This document shows positions 25,177-32,704 of a stretch of DNA of 32,704 nucleotides, one piece after another; the stretch's first letter is position 1, and every line of letters starts with the position of its first letter. The position numbers and the translations under genes were made by a program. Origin of the DNA: an uncultured Prevotella sp. Its GTDB lineage: Bacteria > Bacteroidota > Bacteroidia > Bacteroidales > Bacteroidaceae. The DNA lies in the NCBI GenBank assembly GCA_944321645.1, contig CALUMB010000029.1:1-32704 (forward strand), in the 5' to 3' direction. The notes beneath the pieces are model-generated. The model worked only from the letters and a program-made list of their open reading frames with translations, was not told the origin of the DNA and made no database searches.

Positions 25177-25410
25177 TCAGCACGCAATGCCTATCTCGTG
25201 CAGGAACTCCGGGGCGAGGTCTGCCCCGTTGGCCCATTCTATTGTCGAGTTGGTCAAGCCATACTGTATGAACTTGTCCTTGTCGAGCAAATCGCCGAAC
25301 ACTTCGCCTTTGAGGTAGGGCTTCAGGTCTACTCTCTTCTTGCTTCCGTCGCTGAAAGCGATGAGCAGCTCGTAGTCTTTTATGTAGTCAACGTCAACGA
25401 TTTTTAGCAT
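25177..25410 (-). CDS. DUF2442 protein
   Basis: A 77-residue protein with the DUF2442 pattern: a beta-rich start (MLKIVDVDYI-x-YELLIAFSDG), then KRVDLKPYLKGEVF and the C-terminal IEWANGADLAPEFLHE. Proteins of this family are usually encoded next to DUF4160 proteins and the pair is often suspected to be toxin-antitoxin-like; no activity is known to me. It starts 7 bases after the DUF4160 reading ends, and the WYL gene starts 30 bases downstream, so all three can be one transcript. Confidence 0.88.
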   Translation of the reverse strand: MLKIVDVDYIKDYELLIAFSDGSKKRVDLKPYLKGEVFGDLLDKDKFIQYGLTNSTIEWANGADLAPEFLHEIGIAC

Positions 25411-25417
25411 GGCAATA

Positions 25418-25675
25418 TTATTTTAAAGGTTCTATTTTGTTCAATTTTTCTCCTCTTTGGGCTTTTCCCCATAGTTCAAGCAGCTCTGGCTCGTGCTGGT
25501 TTATCCACTCGTTTACTTTAGCAATTACCTTTGCCGGGGCTTGGCCGTCCACGATTCTGTCCAATATGCTCATGGAGCATTTATAATCCCCGTATGTGAA
25601 GTGAATGTGCGGAGGATTATGGTCTTACCAGAACAGGCTGATAATTATACCGTAGAATCTGCAAATTTCGGGCAT
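25418..25675 (-). pseudogene. DUF4160 protein interrupted by an in-frame TAA
   Basis: Reading from the ATG at 25675 gives MPEICRFYGIIISLFW, a TAA at codon 17 (25627-25625), then in the same frame DHNPPHIHFTYGDYKC, MSILDRIVDG and a C-terminal WINQHEPELLELWGKA...KIEPLK to a TAA at 25418. All blocks belong to DUF4160, which normally has a charged residue between W and DH; a single base change (GAA or AAA to TAA) explains the stop. A shorter product could start at the ATG of MSILD. A promoter (TTG-N20-TACATTTG) precedes the gene. It may be inactivated, or the stop may be a sequencing error. Confidence 0.8.
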
Positions 25676-25697
25676 AAAGCTTCTTGTTGTTTCTTTG

Positions 25698-25728
25698 CAA
25701 ATGTACAAAAAATAATTCGTTTCTGCAA
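25698..25728 (-). promoter_or_regulatory. Promoter of the DUF4160-DUF2442 genes
   Basis: TTG (25728-25726), 20-base spacer, TACATTTG (25705-25698) on the minus strand, 22 bases before the DUF4160 start. Confidence 0.65.
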
Positions 25729-25833
25729 TGGTTTGTGCGCAACGTTTATGCCGAGCCGAAGCATTATGTGCAAAAGTTTGTGGCTGTCGATGCTTTTTTT
25801 CGGCCAAATGCCCGCCGTCTCAGAAAAAAATGC

Positions 25834-25841
25834 TAAGTTTG
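25834..25841 (+). promoter_or_regulatory. -7 box of the thiamine operon
   Basis: TAAGTTTG, about 40 bases upstream of the TPP riboswitch, divergent from the DUF4160 promoter. It predicts a leader of about 210 bases before thiG. Confidence 0.55.
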
Positions 25842-25870
25842 CAGCTGCAAAACAAAAGCGCGCGCAGTCC

Positions 25871-25965
25871 GGCCCGGCGGGCCGGCAGGGGTGCTCGGGC
25901 TGTTGCCCGGGCTGAGATCATACCCGTAAGACCTGATTCGGATAATGCCGACGGAGGGAACCGAC
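25871..25965 (+). promoter_or_regulatory. TPP riboswitch (THI element)
   Basis: Contains the conserved THI-box segments in order: GGGGTGC (25888), a GC-rich P3 arm (CTCGGGC-TGTT-GCCCGGG), GCTGAGA (25911), ATACCCG, ACCTGATTCGGATAATGCC (about 25931) and GAGGGAACCG (25954-25963). CGG before GGGGTGC pairs with CCG at the end to start P1. A small GGCCC-GGC-GGGCC hairpin precedes it. It lies upstream of thiG and should repress the thi operon when thiamine pyrophosphate is abundant. No clear terminator follows, so control of translation initiation or a non-canonical platform is possible. Confidence 0.92.
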
Positions 25966-26058
25966 AATGCCAATGTTGCTTTTTGCAAGTCCGAAAGGCA
26001 CGCGGCCTATATCGCAGGCAGCCCCTTATTTGCGCCATATATATAAAATAAGGAGAAA

Positions 26059-26832
26059 ATGGAAAAGTTAGTGATTGCAGGCAAGGAGTTCTCCTCGCGC
26101 CTGTTCCTGGGAACCGGCAAGTTCAGTTCCAACGAAGTGATGGCCCAGGCCATCGAAGCCTCGGCCACGGAGATGGTGACCATGGCCATGAAGCGCATCG
26201 ACCTGGCCGACAAGGGCGACGACATGCTCGCCCACATCGCACGCCCCGGCATACAGCTGCTGCCCAACACCTCCGGCACGCGCAACGCAGAGGAGGCCGT
26301 GTTTGCCGCCAAGATGGCCCGCGAGGCTTTCGGCACCAACTGGCTCAAACTGGAGATTCACCCCGACCCGCGCTACCTGCTGCCCGACCCCGTGGAGACG
26401 CTGCGGGCAACGGAGCAGCTCGTCAAGGAGGGCTTCGTGGTATTGCCCTACTGCCAGGCCGACCCCGTGATATGCAAGCGGCTGGCCGAGGCCGGCGCGG
26501 CCACCGTGATGCCGCTCGCAGCGCCCATAGGCACCAACATGGGGCTGCGCACGCTCGACTTCCTCAACATCATCATTGACGAAGCTTCGGTGCCTGTCGT
26601 GGTAGATGCCGGCATTGGCGCACCGAGCGACGCTGCAAAGGCAATGGAGATAGGCGCCGACGCGGTGCTCGTTAACACGGCCATCTCCGTGGCTGGCGAC
26701 CCCGTGGCCATGGCGCGCGCCTTCAAGAAGGCCGTTGAGGCAGGCCGCGAGGCTTTCGAGGCCGGGCTTGGCAACCAGTCGATGGACATGACGGCGGAGG
26801 CCAGCTCGCCGCTGACGGCATTCCTTAACTGA
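26059..26832 (+). CDS. thiG: Thiazole synthase ThiG
   Basis: ThiG forms the thiazole phosphate ring from deoxyxylulose-5-P, dehydroglycine (from ThiH) and ThiS-thiocarboxylate. The 257-residue TIM-barrel protein begins [18 protein letters not shown]. The Schiff-base lysine is K97 in [24 protein letters not shown] (about 154), [11 protein letters not shown] (about 188) and [11 protein letters not shown] (about 204) form the phosphate and substrate sites. It is the first gene after the riboswitch. Unusually, thiS follows rather than precedes it, after a 235-base gap with a repeat cluster. Confidence 0.97.
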   Translation: MEKLVIAGKEFSSRLFLGTGKFSSNEVMAQAIEASATEMVTMAMKRIDLADKGDDMLAHIARPGIQLLPNTSGTRNAEEAVFAAKMAREAFGTNWLKLEIHPDPRYLLPDPVETLRATEQLVKEGFVVLPYCQADPVICKRLAEAGAATVMPLAAPIGTNMGLRTLDFLNIIIDEASVPVVVDAGIGAPSDAAKAMEIGADAVLVNTAISVAGDPVAMARAFKKAVEAGREAFEAGLGNQSMDMTAEASSPLTAFLN

Positions 26833-26888
26833 CGTTAAAGCGTGGCGGCCTCGCCCATGACGAAATGCGCCGTATGCCATGTCGGTTT

Positions 26889-26982
26889 GCAAAACGGCCT
26901 GTTTCGCATCGCGAAACGACCCGTTTCAGGCTCTGAAACGGCACGTTTTGGAAGCTAAAACGCCCCATTTTGTAACGCGCTG
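26889..26982 (+). repeat. Palindromic GAAACGG repeat cluster, copy C
   Basis: Four units of 22-23 bases: GCAAAACGGCCTGTTTCGC, GCGAAACGACCCGTTTCAG, TGAAACGGCACGTTTTG and TAAAACGCCCCATTTTG, each an imperfect palindrome, ending in AACGCGCTG as in copy A. It lies inside the thi operon, between thiG and thiS. Confidence 0.82.
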
Positions 26983-27067
26983 TGAGCCAGGTGGTTGCGC
27001 GATAGGGCGCAGGTTGTGGCCCAAAAGTTAAAAAATCTTATAGAAACAAGCTAAAAAGCAAGGTCTG

Positions 27068-27268
27068 ATGAACATCAAGATAAACAACGAACTGGCCACC
27101 GTGGCGGAAGGAACTACGCTGGCCGGCCTCGCAGCTGCCCACAGCCTGCCCGACAAGGGCGTGGCCGTGGCTGTCAACAACGCCATGGTGCCGCGCACGG
27201 AGTGGGCCACGCGCACACTCGCCGAGGGCGACGACATCGTGATTTTGAAAGCATTTTGTGGAGGATAA
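27068..27268 (+). CDS. thiS: Sulfur carrier protein ThiS
   Basis: A 66-residue ubiquitin-like sulfur carrier. It begins MNIKINNE, has the central VAVNNAMVPR(T)EW block, and ends in the diagnostic Gly-Gly needed for adenylation and thiocarboxylate formation. It delivers sulfur to ThiG. ThiH begins 4 bases after the stop. No thiF activating-enzyme gene is visible in the window. Confidence 0.95.
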   Translation: MNIKINNELATVAEGTTLAGLAAAHSLPDKGVAVAVNNAMVPRTEWATRTLAEGDDIVILKAFCGG

Positions 27269-27272
27269 GACT

Positions 27273-28403
27273 ATGTTTTACGACGAAATAAAGAAGATAA
27301 GCTGGGACGAGACAACCCAGAAAATCATGTCGAAGACCGACGCCGACGTGCGCCGCGCCCTCTCGAAGAGCCACCTGTCGGTAGACGACTTCATGGCGCT
27401 TGTGTCGCCCGCCGCCGACAAATACCTTGAACAGATGGCCCGCCTGAGCCGTATGTACACGCGCGAGCGTTTCGGCAAGACCATCAATATGTTCATACCG
27501 ATTTACATCACCAACTCGTGCTCCAACTCGTGCGTCTACTGCGGCTTCCACGTGCAGAACAAGATGCCGCGCACGGTGCTCACCGAGGAGGAGATAGTGC
27601 GCGAGTATGAGGCCATAAAGAAGCTCGGCCCGTTCGACAACCTGCTCGTGCTAACGGGCGAAAACCCCGCCGTGGCCGGCGTGAAATACATAGCCCGCGC
27701 CCTCGACCTGGCCAAGCCCTACTTCAACAACCTGCAAATAGAGGTGATGCCCCTGCGCTCGGAGGACTATGCCGAGCTGCGCCACCACGGGCTGAACGGG
27801 GTCATCTGCTTCCAGGAGACATACAACGAGGCGCGCTACAAGGTGTACCACCCGCGCGGGCCAAAGTCGAACTACGAGTGGAGGCTCAACGGATACGACC
27901 GCATGGGGCAGGCCGGCGTGCACAAGATTGGCATGGGCGCGCTCATCGGCCTTGAGGACTGGCGCACCGAGGTGACCATGATGGCCTACCACCTGCGCTA
28001 CCTCGAGAAGACCTACTGGCGCACGCAGTACAGCGTGAACTTCCCCCGTATGCGCCGCGCGGAGAACGGTGGCTTCCAGCCCAATGTCGAAATGACCGAC
28101 CGCGAGCTTGCCCAGGTGACCTTCGCCATGCGCATCTTCGACCACGACGTGGACATTTCGTACTCCACGCGCGAGAATCCCGACGTGCGCAACCACATGG
28201 CCACGCTCGGCGTGACGACCATGAGCGCCGAGAGCCACACCGACCCGGGAGGCTACGCCTGCTACCCCAACGCCCTGGAACAGTTCCACGTGAGCGACGA
28301 GCGCACCGCCGTAGAGGTGGACCGCGACCTCCGCGCCATCGGCATGGAGCCTGTCTGGAAGAACTGGGACGCAAGCTTCGACCGCATGTCAATGGTGAAT
28401 TAG
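27273..28403 (+). CDS. thiH: 2-iminoacetate synthase ThiH
   Basis: Radical SAM enzyme cleaving tyrosine to dehydroglycine and p-cresol, the anaerobic alternative to glycine oxidase ThiO. It has 376 residues. The [4Fe-4S] motif is C83-x3-C87-x2-C90 (CSNSCVYC), and the ThiH-typical C-terminal part (ESHTDPGGYACY) follows near residue 323. The ATG at 27273 is preferred over a GTG at 27258 inside thiS: the product MFYDEIKK fits the family. The GGAGGATAAG in front gives it one of the few good ribosome-binding-like sequences, although it also encodes the ThiS Gly-Gly. Confidence 0.96.
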   Translation: MFYDEIKKISWDETTQKIMSKTDADVRRALSKSHLSVDDFMALVSPAADKYLEQMARLSRMYTRERFGKTINMFIPIYITNSCSNSCVYCGFHVQNKMPRTVLTEEEIVREYEAIKKLGPFDNLLVLTGENPAVAGVKYIARALDLAKPYFNNLQIEVMPLRSEDYAELRHHGLNGVICFQETYNEARYKVYHPRGPKSNYEWRLNGYDRMGQAGVHKIGMGALIGLEDWRTEVTMMAYHLRYLEKTYWRTQYSVNFPRMRRAENGGFQPNVEMTDRELAQVTFAMRIFDHDVDISYSTRENPDVRNHMATLGVTTMSAESHTDPGGYACYPNALEQFHVSDERTAVEVDRDLRAIGMEPVWKNWDASFDRMSMVN

Positions 28404-28574
28404 GAGTGGGTAAAAGGAGTTAAATGGAGTTGGATGAAGTTATACGGATTTAGAATACGTATGCTTTGTTGGCAGATTGCATTTGCGCCTTGCCTGGTAA
28501 AAAGGCATTTGTCCTCTAACTCCATAGCGGAACGCAGTGGAGCGATAACTCCCATTGACTCCTTCTAACTCCTC
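28403..28574. repeat. Inverted purine/pyrimidine arms between thiH and thiD
   Basis: The left arm (from 28402) has AGGAGT, AGGAGTT and TGGAGTT. The right arm (about 28530-28574) is its mirror on the other strand (AACTCCC, GACTCC, AACTCCT). Just before the right arm is AAGGCATTTGTC-N4-AACTCC, a box shared with the thiE-thiC gap and with the 15.3 kb repeat. No gene here. Confidence 0.6.
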
Positions 28575-28587
28575 AAATGAAGAAAAT

Positions 28588-29406
28588 ATGCGTTACCTTC
28601 CCGTCCTTACCATAGCCGGCAGCGACTGCAGCGGTGGAGCCGGCATACAGGCCGACATGAAAACGATGTCGGCCCTGGGCTGTTACGCCGCCTCGGTGGT
28701 CACTGCCGTCACCGTGCAGAACACCGTCGGGGTCTCCGGCGTTGACCTTGTTAGGTCCGAGACCGTGGCCGCCCAGATACGGGCGGTGATGGACGACATA
28801 CGCCCCGTGGCCGTAAAGATAGGCATGGCGGGCGATGCCGCCACGATGTGCGCCATCGCCGGCGCTCTCAAGGCGTATGAGCCTAAGGCCGTGGTGGTAG
28901 ACCCCGTAATGGTGTCCACCAGCGGCCATGTGCTCATGCCGCCCGATGCCATCGACGCTTTCCGCCGCTACCTTGTGCCGCTGGCCACGCTGCTCACGCC
29001 AAACGTGCCGGAGGCCGAAGTGCTTTCGGGGCTAACCGTCAGCGACGAGGCGTCGTGCCACGCAGCCGGGCTGGTCATAGCCCGCGACAGCCGTTGCCCC
29101 GTGCTCATCAAGGGCGGCCATTTCGGCGGGCAGGACAAGGTGGACCGCCTCTACGCCGCCGACGGACGGCTGGCCGAGGCATACGCCACCGAGGCCGTAT
29201 GCACGTCAAACACCCATGGCACGGGCTGCACGCTGTCGTCTGCCATAGCCTGCTTCATCGCCCGCGGGCTACCGCTCGCCGATGCCGTAAGGCAGGCCAA
29301 GGCTTACGTAACCGAGGCCCTTAAGGCAGGGAGTGGCGTTGAGATAGGGCAGGGGCACGGCCCGGTGAACCACTTTTTCAATCCCGAAAAAATGCTGAAA
29401 GTATGA
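28588..29406 (+). CDS. thiD: Hydroxymethylpyrimidine (phosphate) kinase ThiD
   Basis: Phosphorylates HMP and HMP-P to HMP-PP, the pyrimidine half of thiamine. The 272-residue ribokinase-fold protein starts RYLPVLTIAGSDCSGGAGIQAD. It has VQNTVGV (about 51), VVDPVMVSTSG (about 105) and the active-site anion hole/Cys NTHGTGCTLSSA (about 209). The start was placed at MRYLP; the upstream in-frame residues come from the CTCC repeats. It overlaps thiE by 4 bases (ATGA). Confidence 0.96.
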   Translation: MRYLPVLTIAGSDCSGGAGIQADMKTMSALGCYAASVVTAVTVQNTVGVSGVDLVRSETVAAQIRAVMDDIRPVAVKIGMAGDAATMCAIAGALKAYEPKAVVVDPVMVSTSGHVLMPPDAIDAFRRYLVPLATLLTPNVPEAEVLSGLTVSDEASCHAAGLVIARDSRCPVLIKGGHFGGQDKVDRLYAADGRLAEAYATEAVCTSNTHGTGCTLSSAIACFIARGLPLADAVRQAKAYVTEALKAGSGVEIGQGHGPVNHFFNPEKMLKV

Positions 29407-30017
29407 TACCAGTACAGTTTATTACCCACCGCAACGAGCGTTTCGGCTACGTCGAGGGCGCACGCATGGCCTTGGAGGGCGGCTGCAAGTGGATTCAGCT
29501 GCGCATGAAGGGCGCGACCGACGACGAGGTGAGGGCCGCGGCGGCTGCCATCCAGCCGCTCTGCAAGCAGCACGAGGCCGTGTTCGTAATCGACGACCGC
29601 GTCGCCTTGGCCAAGGAACTTAAGGCCGACGGCGTACACCTCGGCAAGAACGATATGCCCGTCTGCGAGGCGCGGCACGTGCTCGGCGAGGACTTCATCA
29701 TCGGAGGCACGGCAAACACGTTTGAGGACATAGAGCGTTTGCACCGCGAGGGGGCAGACTATATCGGCTGCGGGCCGTTCCGTTTCACCACGACGAAGCA
29801 GAACCTTGCGCCCGTCCTCGGCCTCGACGGCTACTTCACCCTTGTCAACCGTATGCGTGCGGCGGGCATACTGCTCCCCGTAGTGGCCATCGGCGGCATC
29901 CGCCTTGACGACATTCCCGGCATCATGCGCACCGGTGTGCGCGGCATCGCCGTCTCCGGCGCAGTGCTCGGCGCACCAGACCCCGTGGCAGAAATGCGCC
30001 GGATGGTAGGTGAATGA
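29403..30017 (+). CDS. thiE: Thiamine phosphate synthase ThiE
   Basis: Joins HMP-PP and thiazole phosphate to thiamine phosphate. The 204-residue TIM barrel contains WIQLRMKG (about 30), VIDDRVALAKELKADGVHLGKND (about 61, cited in part) and GCGPFRFTTTKQN (about 122), the pyrophosphate-binding and Bacteroidota-type TTTKQN motifs, then AIGGI and the GIAVSGAVL end. All expected active-site segments are present, so this is the likely functional ThiE. Coupled to thiD by a 4-base overlap. Confidence 0.95.
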   Translation: MIPVQFITHRNERFGYVEGARMALEGGCKWIQLRMKGATDDEVRAAAAAIQPLCKQHEAVFVIDDRVALAKELKADGVHLGKNDMPVCEARHVLGEDFIIGGTANTFEDIERLHREGADYIGCGPFRFTTTKQNLAPVLGLDGYFTLVNRMRAAGILLPVVAIGGIRLDDIPGIMRTGVRGIAVSGAVLGAPDPVAEMRRMVGE

Positions 30018-30026
30018 TGCCGAATT

Positions 30027-30180
30027 TGCCGGAGACCGGGAGTTATCGGAGTTTTGGCAAAGGCCACATGGGTGGCTTGCATGGCTTTCAAAATTGCTTG
30101 CCATGGCAGCAGTCATCGTGCAGCGCACAAGGCATTTGTCTGAACTCCCGCAACTCCTGAACTTCTGGACTCCTTTTGCA
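30027..30180. repeat. Inverted purine/pyrimidine arms between thiE and thiC
   Basis: The left arm has GGGAGTT and CGGAGTTTTGGCAAAGG, the right arm AACTCCCGCAACTCC and GGACTCC. The box GCATTTGTCTGAACTCCCG at 30132-30150 recurs exactly on the minus strand at 15284-15302. No gene seen in the 183-base gap. Confidence 0.62.
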
Positions 30181-30197
30181 ATAATCAAATAATGTAA

Positions 30198-31781
<1,584 letters not shown>

Positions 31782-31804
31782 ATTTAGGAATTAGGAGTTT
31801 TGAG

Positions 31805-31928
31805 TTTTGAATTGTCGCGCTACGCGCGATTATGAGTTATGAATTTCTAAGTTGAGTGGGAAGGATGGAGCAGCCGCTCAATTAGTAAATGCTTAATTCA
31901 CAATCGCGCTATGCGCGACAATTCAAAA
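31805..31928. repeat. 27-base inverted repeat between thiC and the second thiE
   Basis: 31805-31831 and 31902-31928 are reverse complements at 24 of 27 positions (TTTTGAATTGTCGCGC-N3-GCGCGATT). The three mismatches are in the centre of an inner GCGC-N3-GCGC palindrome. The arms are 70 bases apart and extend outward as AT-rich TGAGTTTTGAATT-type repeats up to the next start codon. Confidence 0.8.
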
Positions 31929-31952
31929 CTTGAAATTCAAAACTCAAAATTC

Positions 31953-32549
31953 ATGAAATTCCTTGTATTCACCTCCCCATCGTTCATTCCCGATGAGGCT
32001 TTCTACATACGGCGGCTGTTTGAACTGGGGCTTGACGTGCTCCACTTGCGCAAGCCCGGTGCTTCGGCTGAGGAATGCGCGAGGCTCGTGGAAGAAGTGC
32101 CGGAGGTGTGGCGCGGGCGCATTGTGGTGCACGACCACTTCCGCCTCTGCCGCGACTACGGCCTGATGGGCGTACACCTGAACAGACGCAACCCTGCGCC
32201 GCCGACTGGTTTCAGCCCCGGTTCGGTGTCGGCCTCGTGCCATTCGGTGGCCGAGGTGGCCCGGCGCAAGTCTGGTTTGAACTATGTCACGCTCAGCCCC
32301 GTGTTCGACAGCATTTCCAAGCAGGGCTACCGGGCGGCCTTTCCCGCCGAAGAACTGGAGCGGGCTGCCGCCGCAGGCGTGATAGACGGCAGGGTGGTGG
32401 CCCTGGGCGGAGTGTCGCTTGGCAATATCCCGCGCCTTCGCGAGTGGCATTTTGGCGGGGCTGCCATGCTCGGCGGTGTGTGGAGTAGGGCCGGGAAACC
32501 TGGTTTTGACGATTACGTAAGCGCGCTGCGCAGGGCGTTGGACGACTGA
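31953..32549 (+). CDS. Second ThiE/TenI-type protein
   Basis: A 198-residue TIM barrel of the ThiE/TenI superfamily, beginning MKFLVFTSP. It has LDVLHLRKPG (about 28), IVVHDHF (about 55), GVHLNRRN (about 70) and SPVFDSISKQGY (about 109). Compared with the first ThiE, the Asp of HLGKND is replaced (HLNRRN) and the TTTKQN loop differs. It therefore resembles TenI-like thiazole tautomerases, which aromatise the ThiG product, more than a second synthase. Bacteroidota thi operons often end with such a gene. A ThiE role is not excluded. Confidence 0.85.
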   Translation: MKFLVFTSPSFIPDEAFYIRRLFELGLDVLHLRKPGASAEECARLVEEVPEVWRGRIVVHDHFRLCRDYGLMGVHLNRRNPAPPTGFSPGSVSASCHSVAEVARRKSGLNYVTLSPVFDSISKQGYRAAFPAEELERAAAAGVIDGRVVALGGVSLGNIPRLREWHFGGAAMLGGVWSRAGKPGFDDYVSALRRALDD

Positions 32550-32557
32550 ACCGCACG

Positions 32558-32610
32558 AAAAACAATCCGCATGAGTAGTGGGAATGCTGTTTCCACCCTC
32601 ATGCGGATTG
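32558..32610 (-). terminator. Terminator of the minus-strand gene at the right edge
   Basis: CAATCCGCATGAG (32563-32575) pairs perfectly with CTCATGCGGATTG (32598-32610), with an inner GTGGGAA/TTTCCAC stem, followed on the minus strand by TTTTT. It could also stop plus-strand transcription from thi weakly (no T-run on that side). Confidence 0.78.
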
Positions 32611-32640
32611 CTACGTTGCCTTGTGGCGGACGACAGTCTG

Positions 32641-32704
32641 TCACTTGCCGGCGAGTATCTGTGCGGCGTGATCCTTCACCTTTATCTGCTTGGGGCCTAT
32701 TATT
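32641..32704 (-). CDS. C-terminal end of an unidentified protein (partial)
   Basis: The last 20 or so codons of a minus-strand frame ending HAAQILAGK with TGA at 32643-32641, followed 31 bases later by a strong terminator. Too short to identify. The terminator placement is the main reason to believe it is a gene. Confidence 0.45.
   Translation of the reverse strand, partial: IIGPKQIKVKDHAAQILAGK

Noticed and set aside
25735-25915. Small plus-strand open frames between the DUF4160 promoter and the riboswitch
   Set aside because: They run through divergent promoters and the TPP riboswitch and show no protein family features.
27258-27272. GTG start for thiH overlapping thiS
   Set aside because: The ATG at 27273 gives the usual family N-terminus and a short non-overlapping gap.

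Overview
The window looks like chromosomal DNA from a GC-rich Bacteroidales, most likely a Prevotellaceae-type gut or oral anaerobe. Three things suggest this. Many genes are preceded by the Bacteroidota -7 box TAnnTTTG (in several cases with TTTG or TTG 19-20 bases upstream) and mostly lack Shine-Dalgarno sites. The proteins are Bacteroidota types (DUF4827 lipoprotein, PepSY-like protein, M6 protease with a type IX secretion-like tail, ThiH-dependent thiamine synthesis). Intergenic regions carry AT-rich filler and dispersed repeats. The species is inferred from recollection, not from a search.

Layout. 1-2.9 kb (minus strand): truncated fabG, then an SDR oxidoreductase and mannonate dehydratase uxuA (hexuronate catabolism). 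2.8-3.5 kb: repeat-rich non-coding gap. 3.5-8.8 kb (plus strand): a YitT-family membrane protein, tRNA-Val(CAC), clpB, and a frameshifted HI0933/BaiN-type flavoprotein gene. 8.8-13.7 kb (minus): a CNNM/CorC-type membrane protein, a secreted M6 metalloprotease and class I fumarase with a structured leader. 13.7-15.5 kb: an iron-sulfur-flavoprotein-like gene lying between two long inverted copies of an intergenic repeat. 15.5-22.6 kb (minus): a phosphohexomutase with a DUF4827 lipoprotein, a DHH phosphoesterase, a sugar nucleotidyltransferase, a PepSY-like protein and an OmpR/HisKA two-component pair.

22.7-25.7 kb (minus) is the accessory region and visibly more AT-rich than its surroundings. 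In transcription order it holds a DUF4160 gene broken by an in-frame TAA, a DUF2442 gene, a WYL-domain regulator, then from its own promoter a 184-residue protein that reads like a DNA polymerase III alpha palm with the catalytic aspartates replaced, translationally coupled to a PD-(D/E)XK nuclease-like protein. A metallophosphoesterase gene stub is left at the downstream junction. This is the best candidate in the window for an undescribed (possibly defence-related) system.

25.8-32.5 kb (plus) is a thiamine locus under a TPP riboswitch: thiG, thiS, thiH, thiD, thiE, thiC and a second ThiE/TenI-type gene. No thiF is visible. Its gaps contain repeats: a palindromic GAAACGG cluster between thiG and thiS, and inverted purine-rich or AT-rich arms in the other three. 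The window ends with the tail of an unidentified minus-strand gene and its terminator.

Three clusters of a GAAACGG/CCGTTTC palindromic repeat (3.1, 14.3 and 26.9 kb) and a separate family of about 44-base CTCCTGT-type units make up most of the non-coding DNA.
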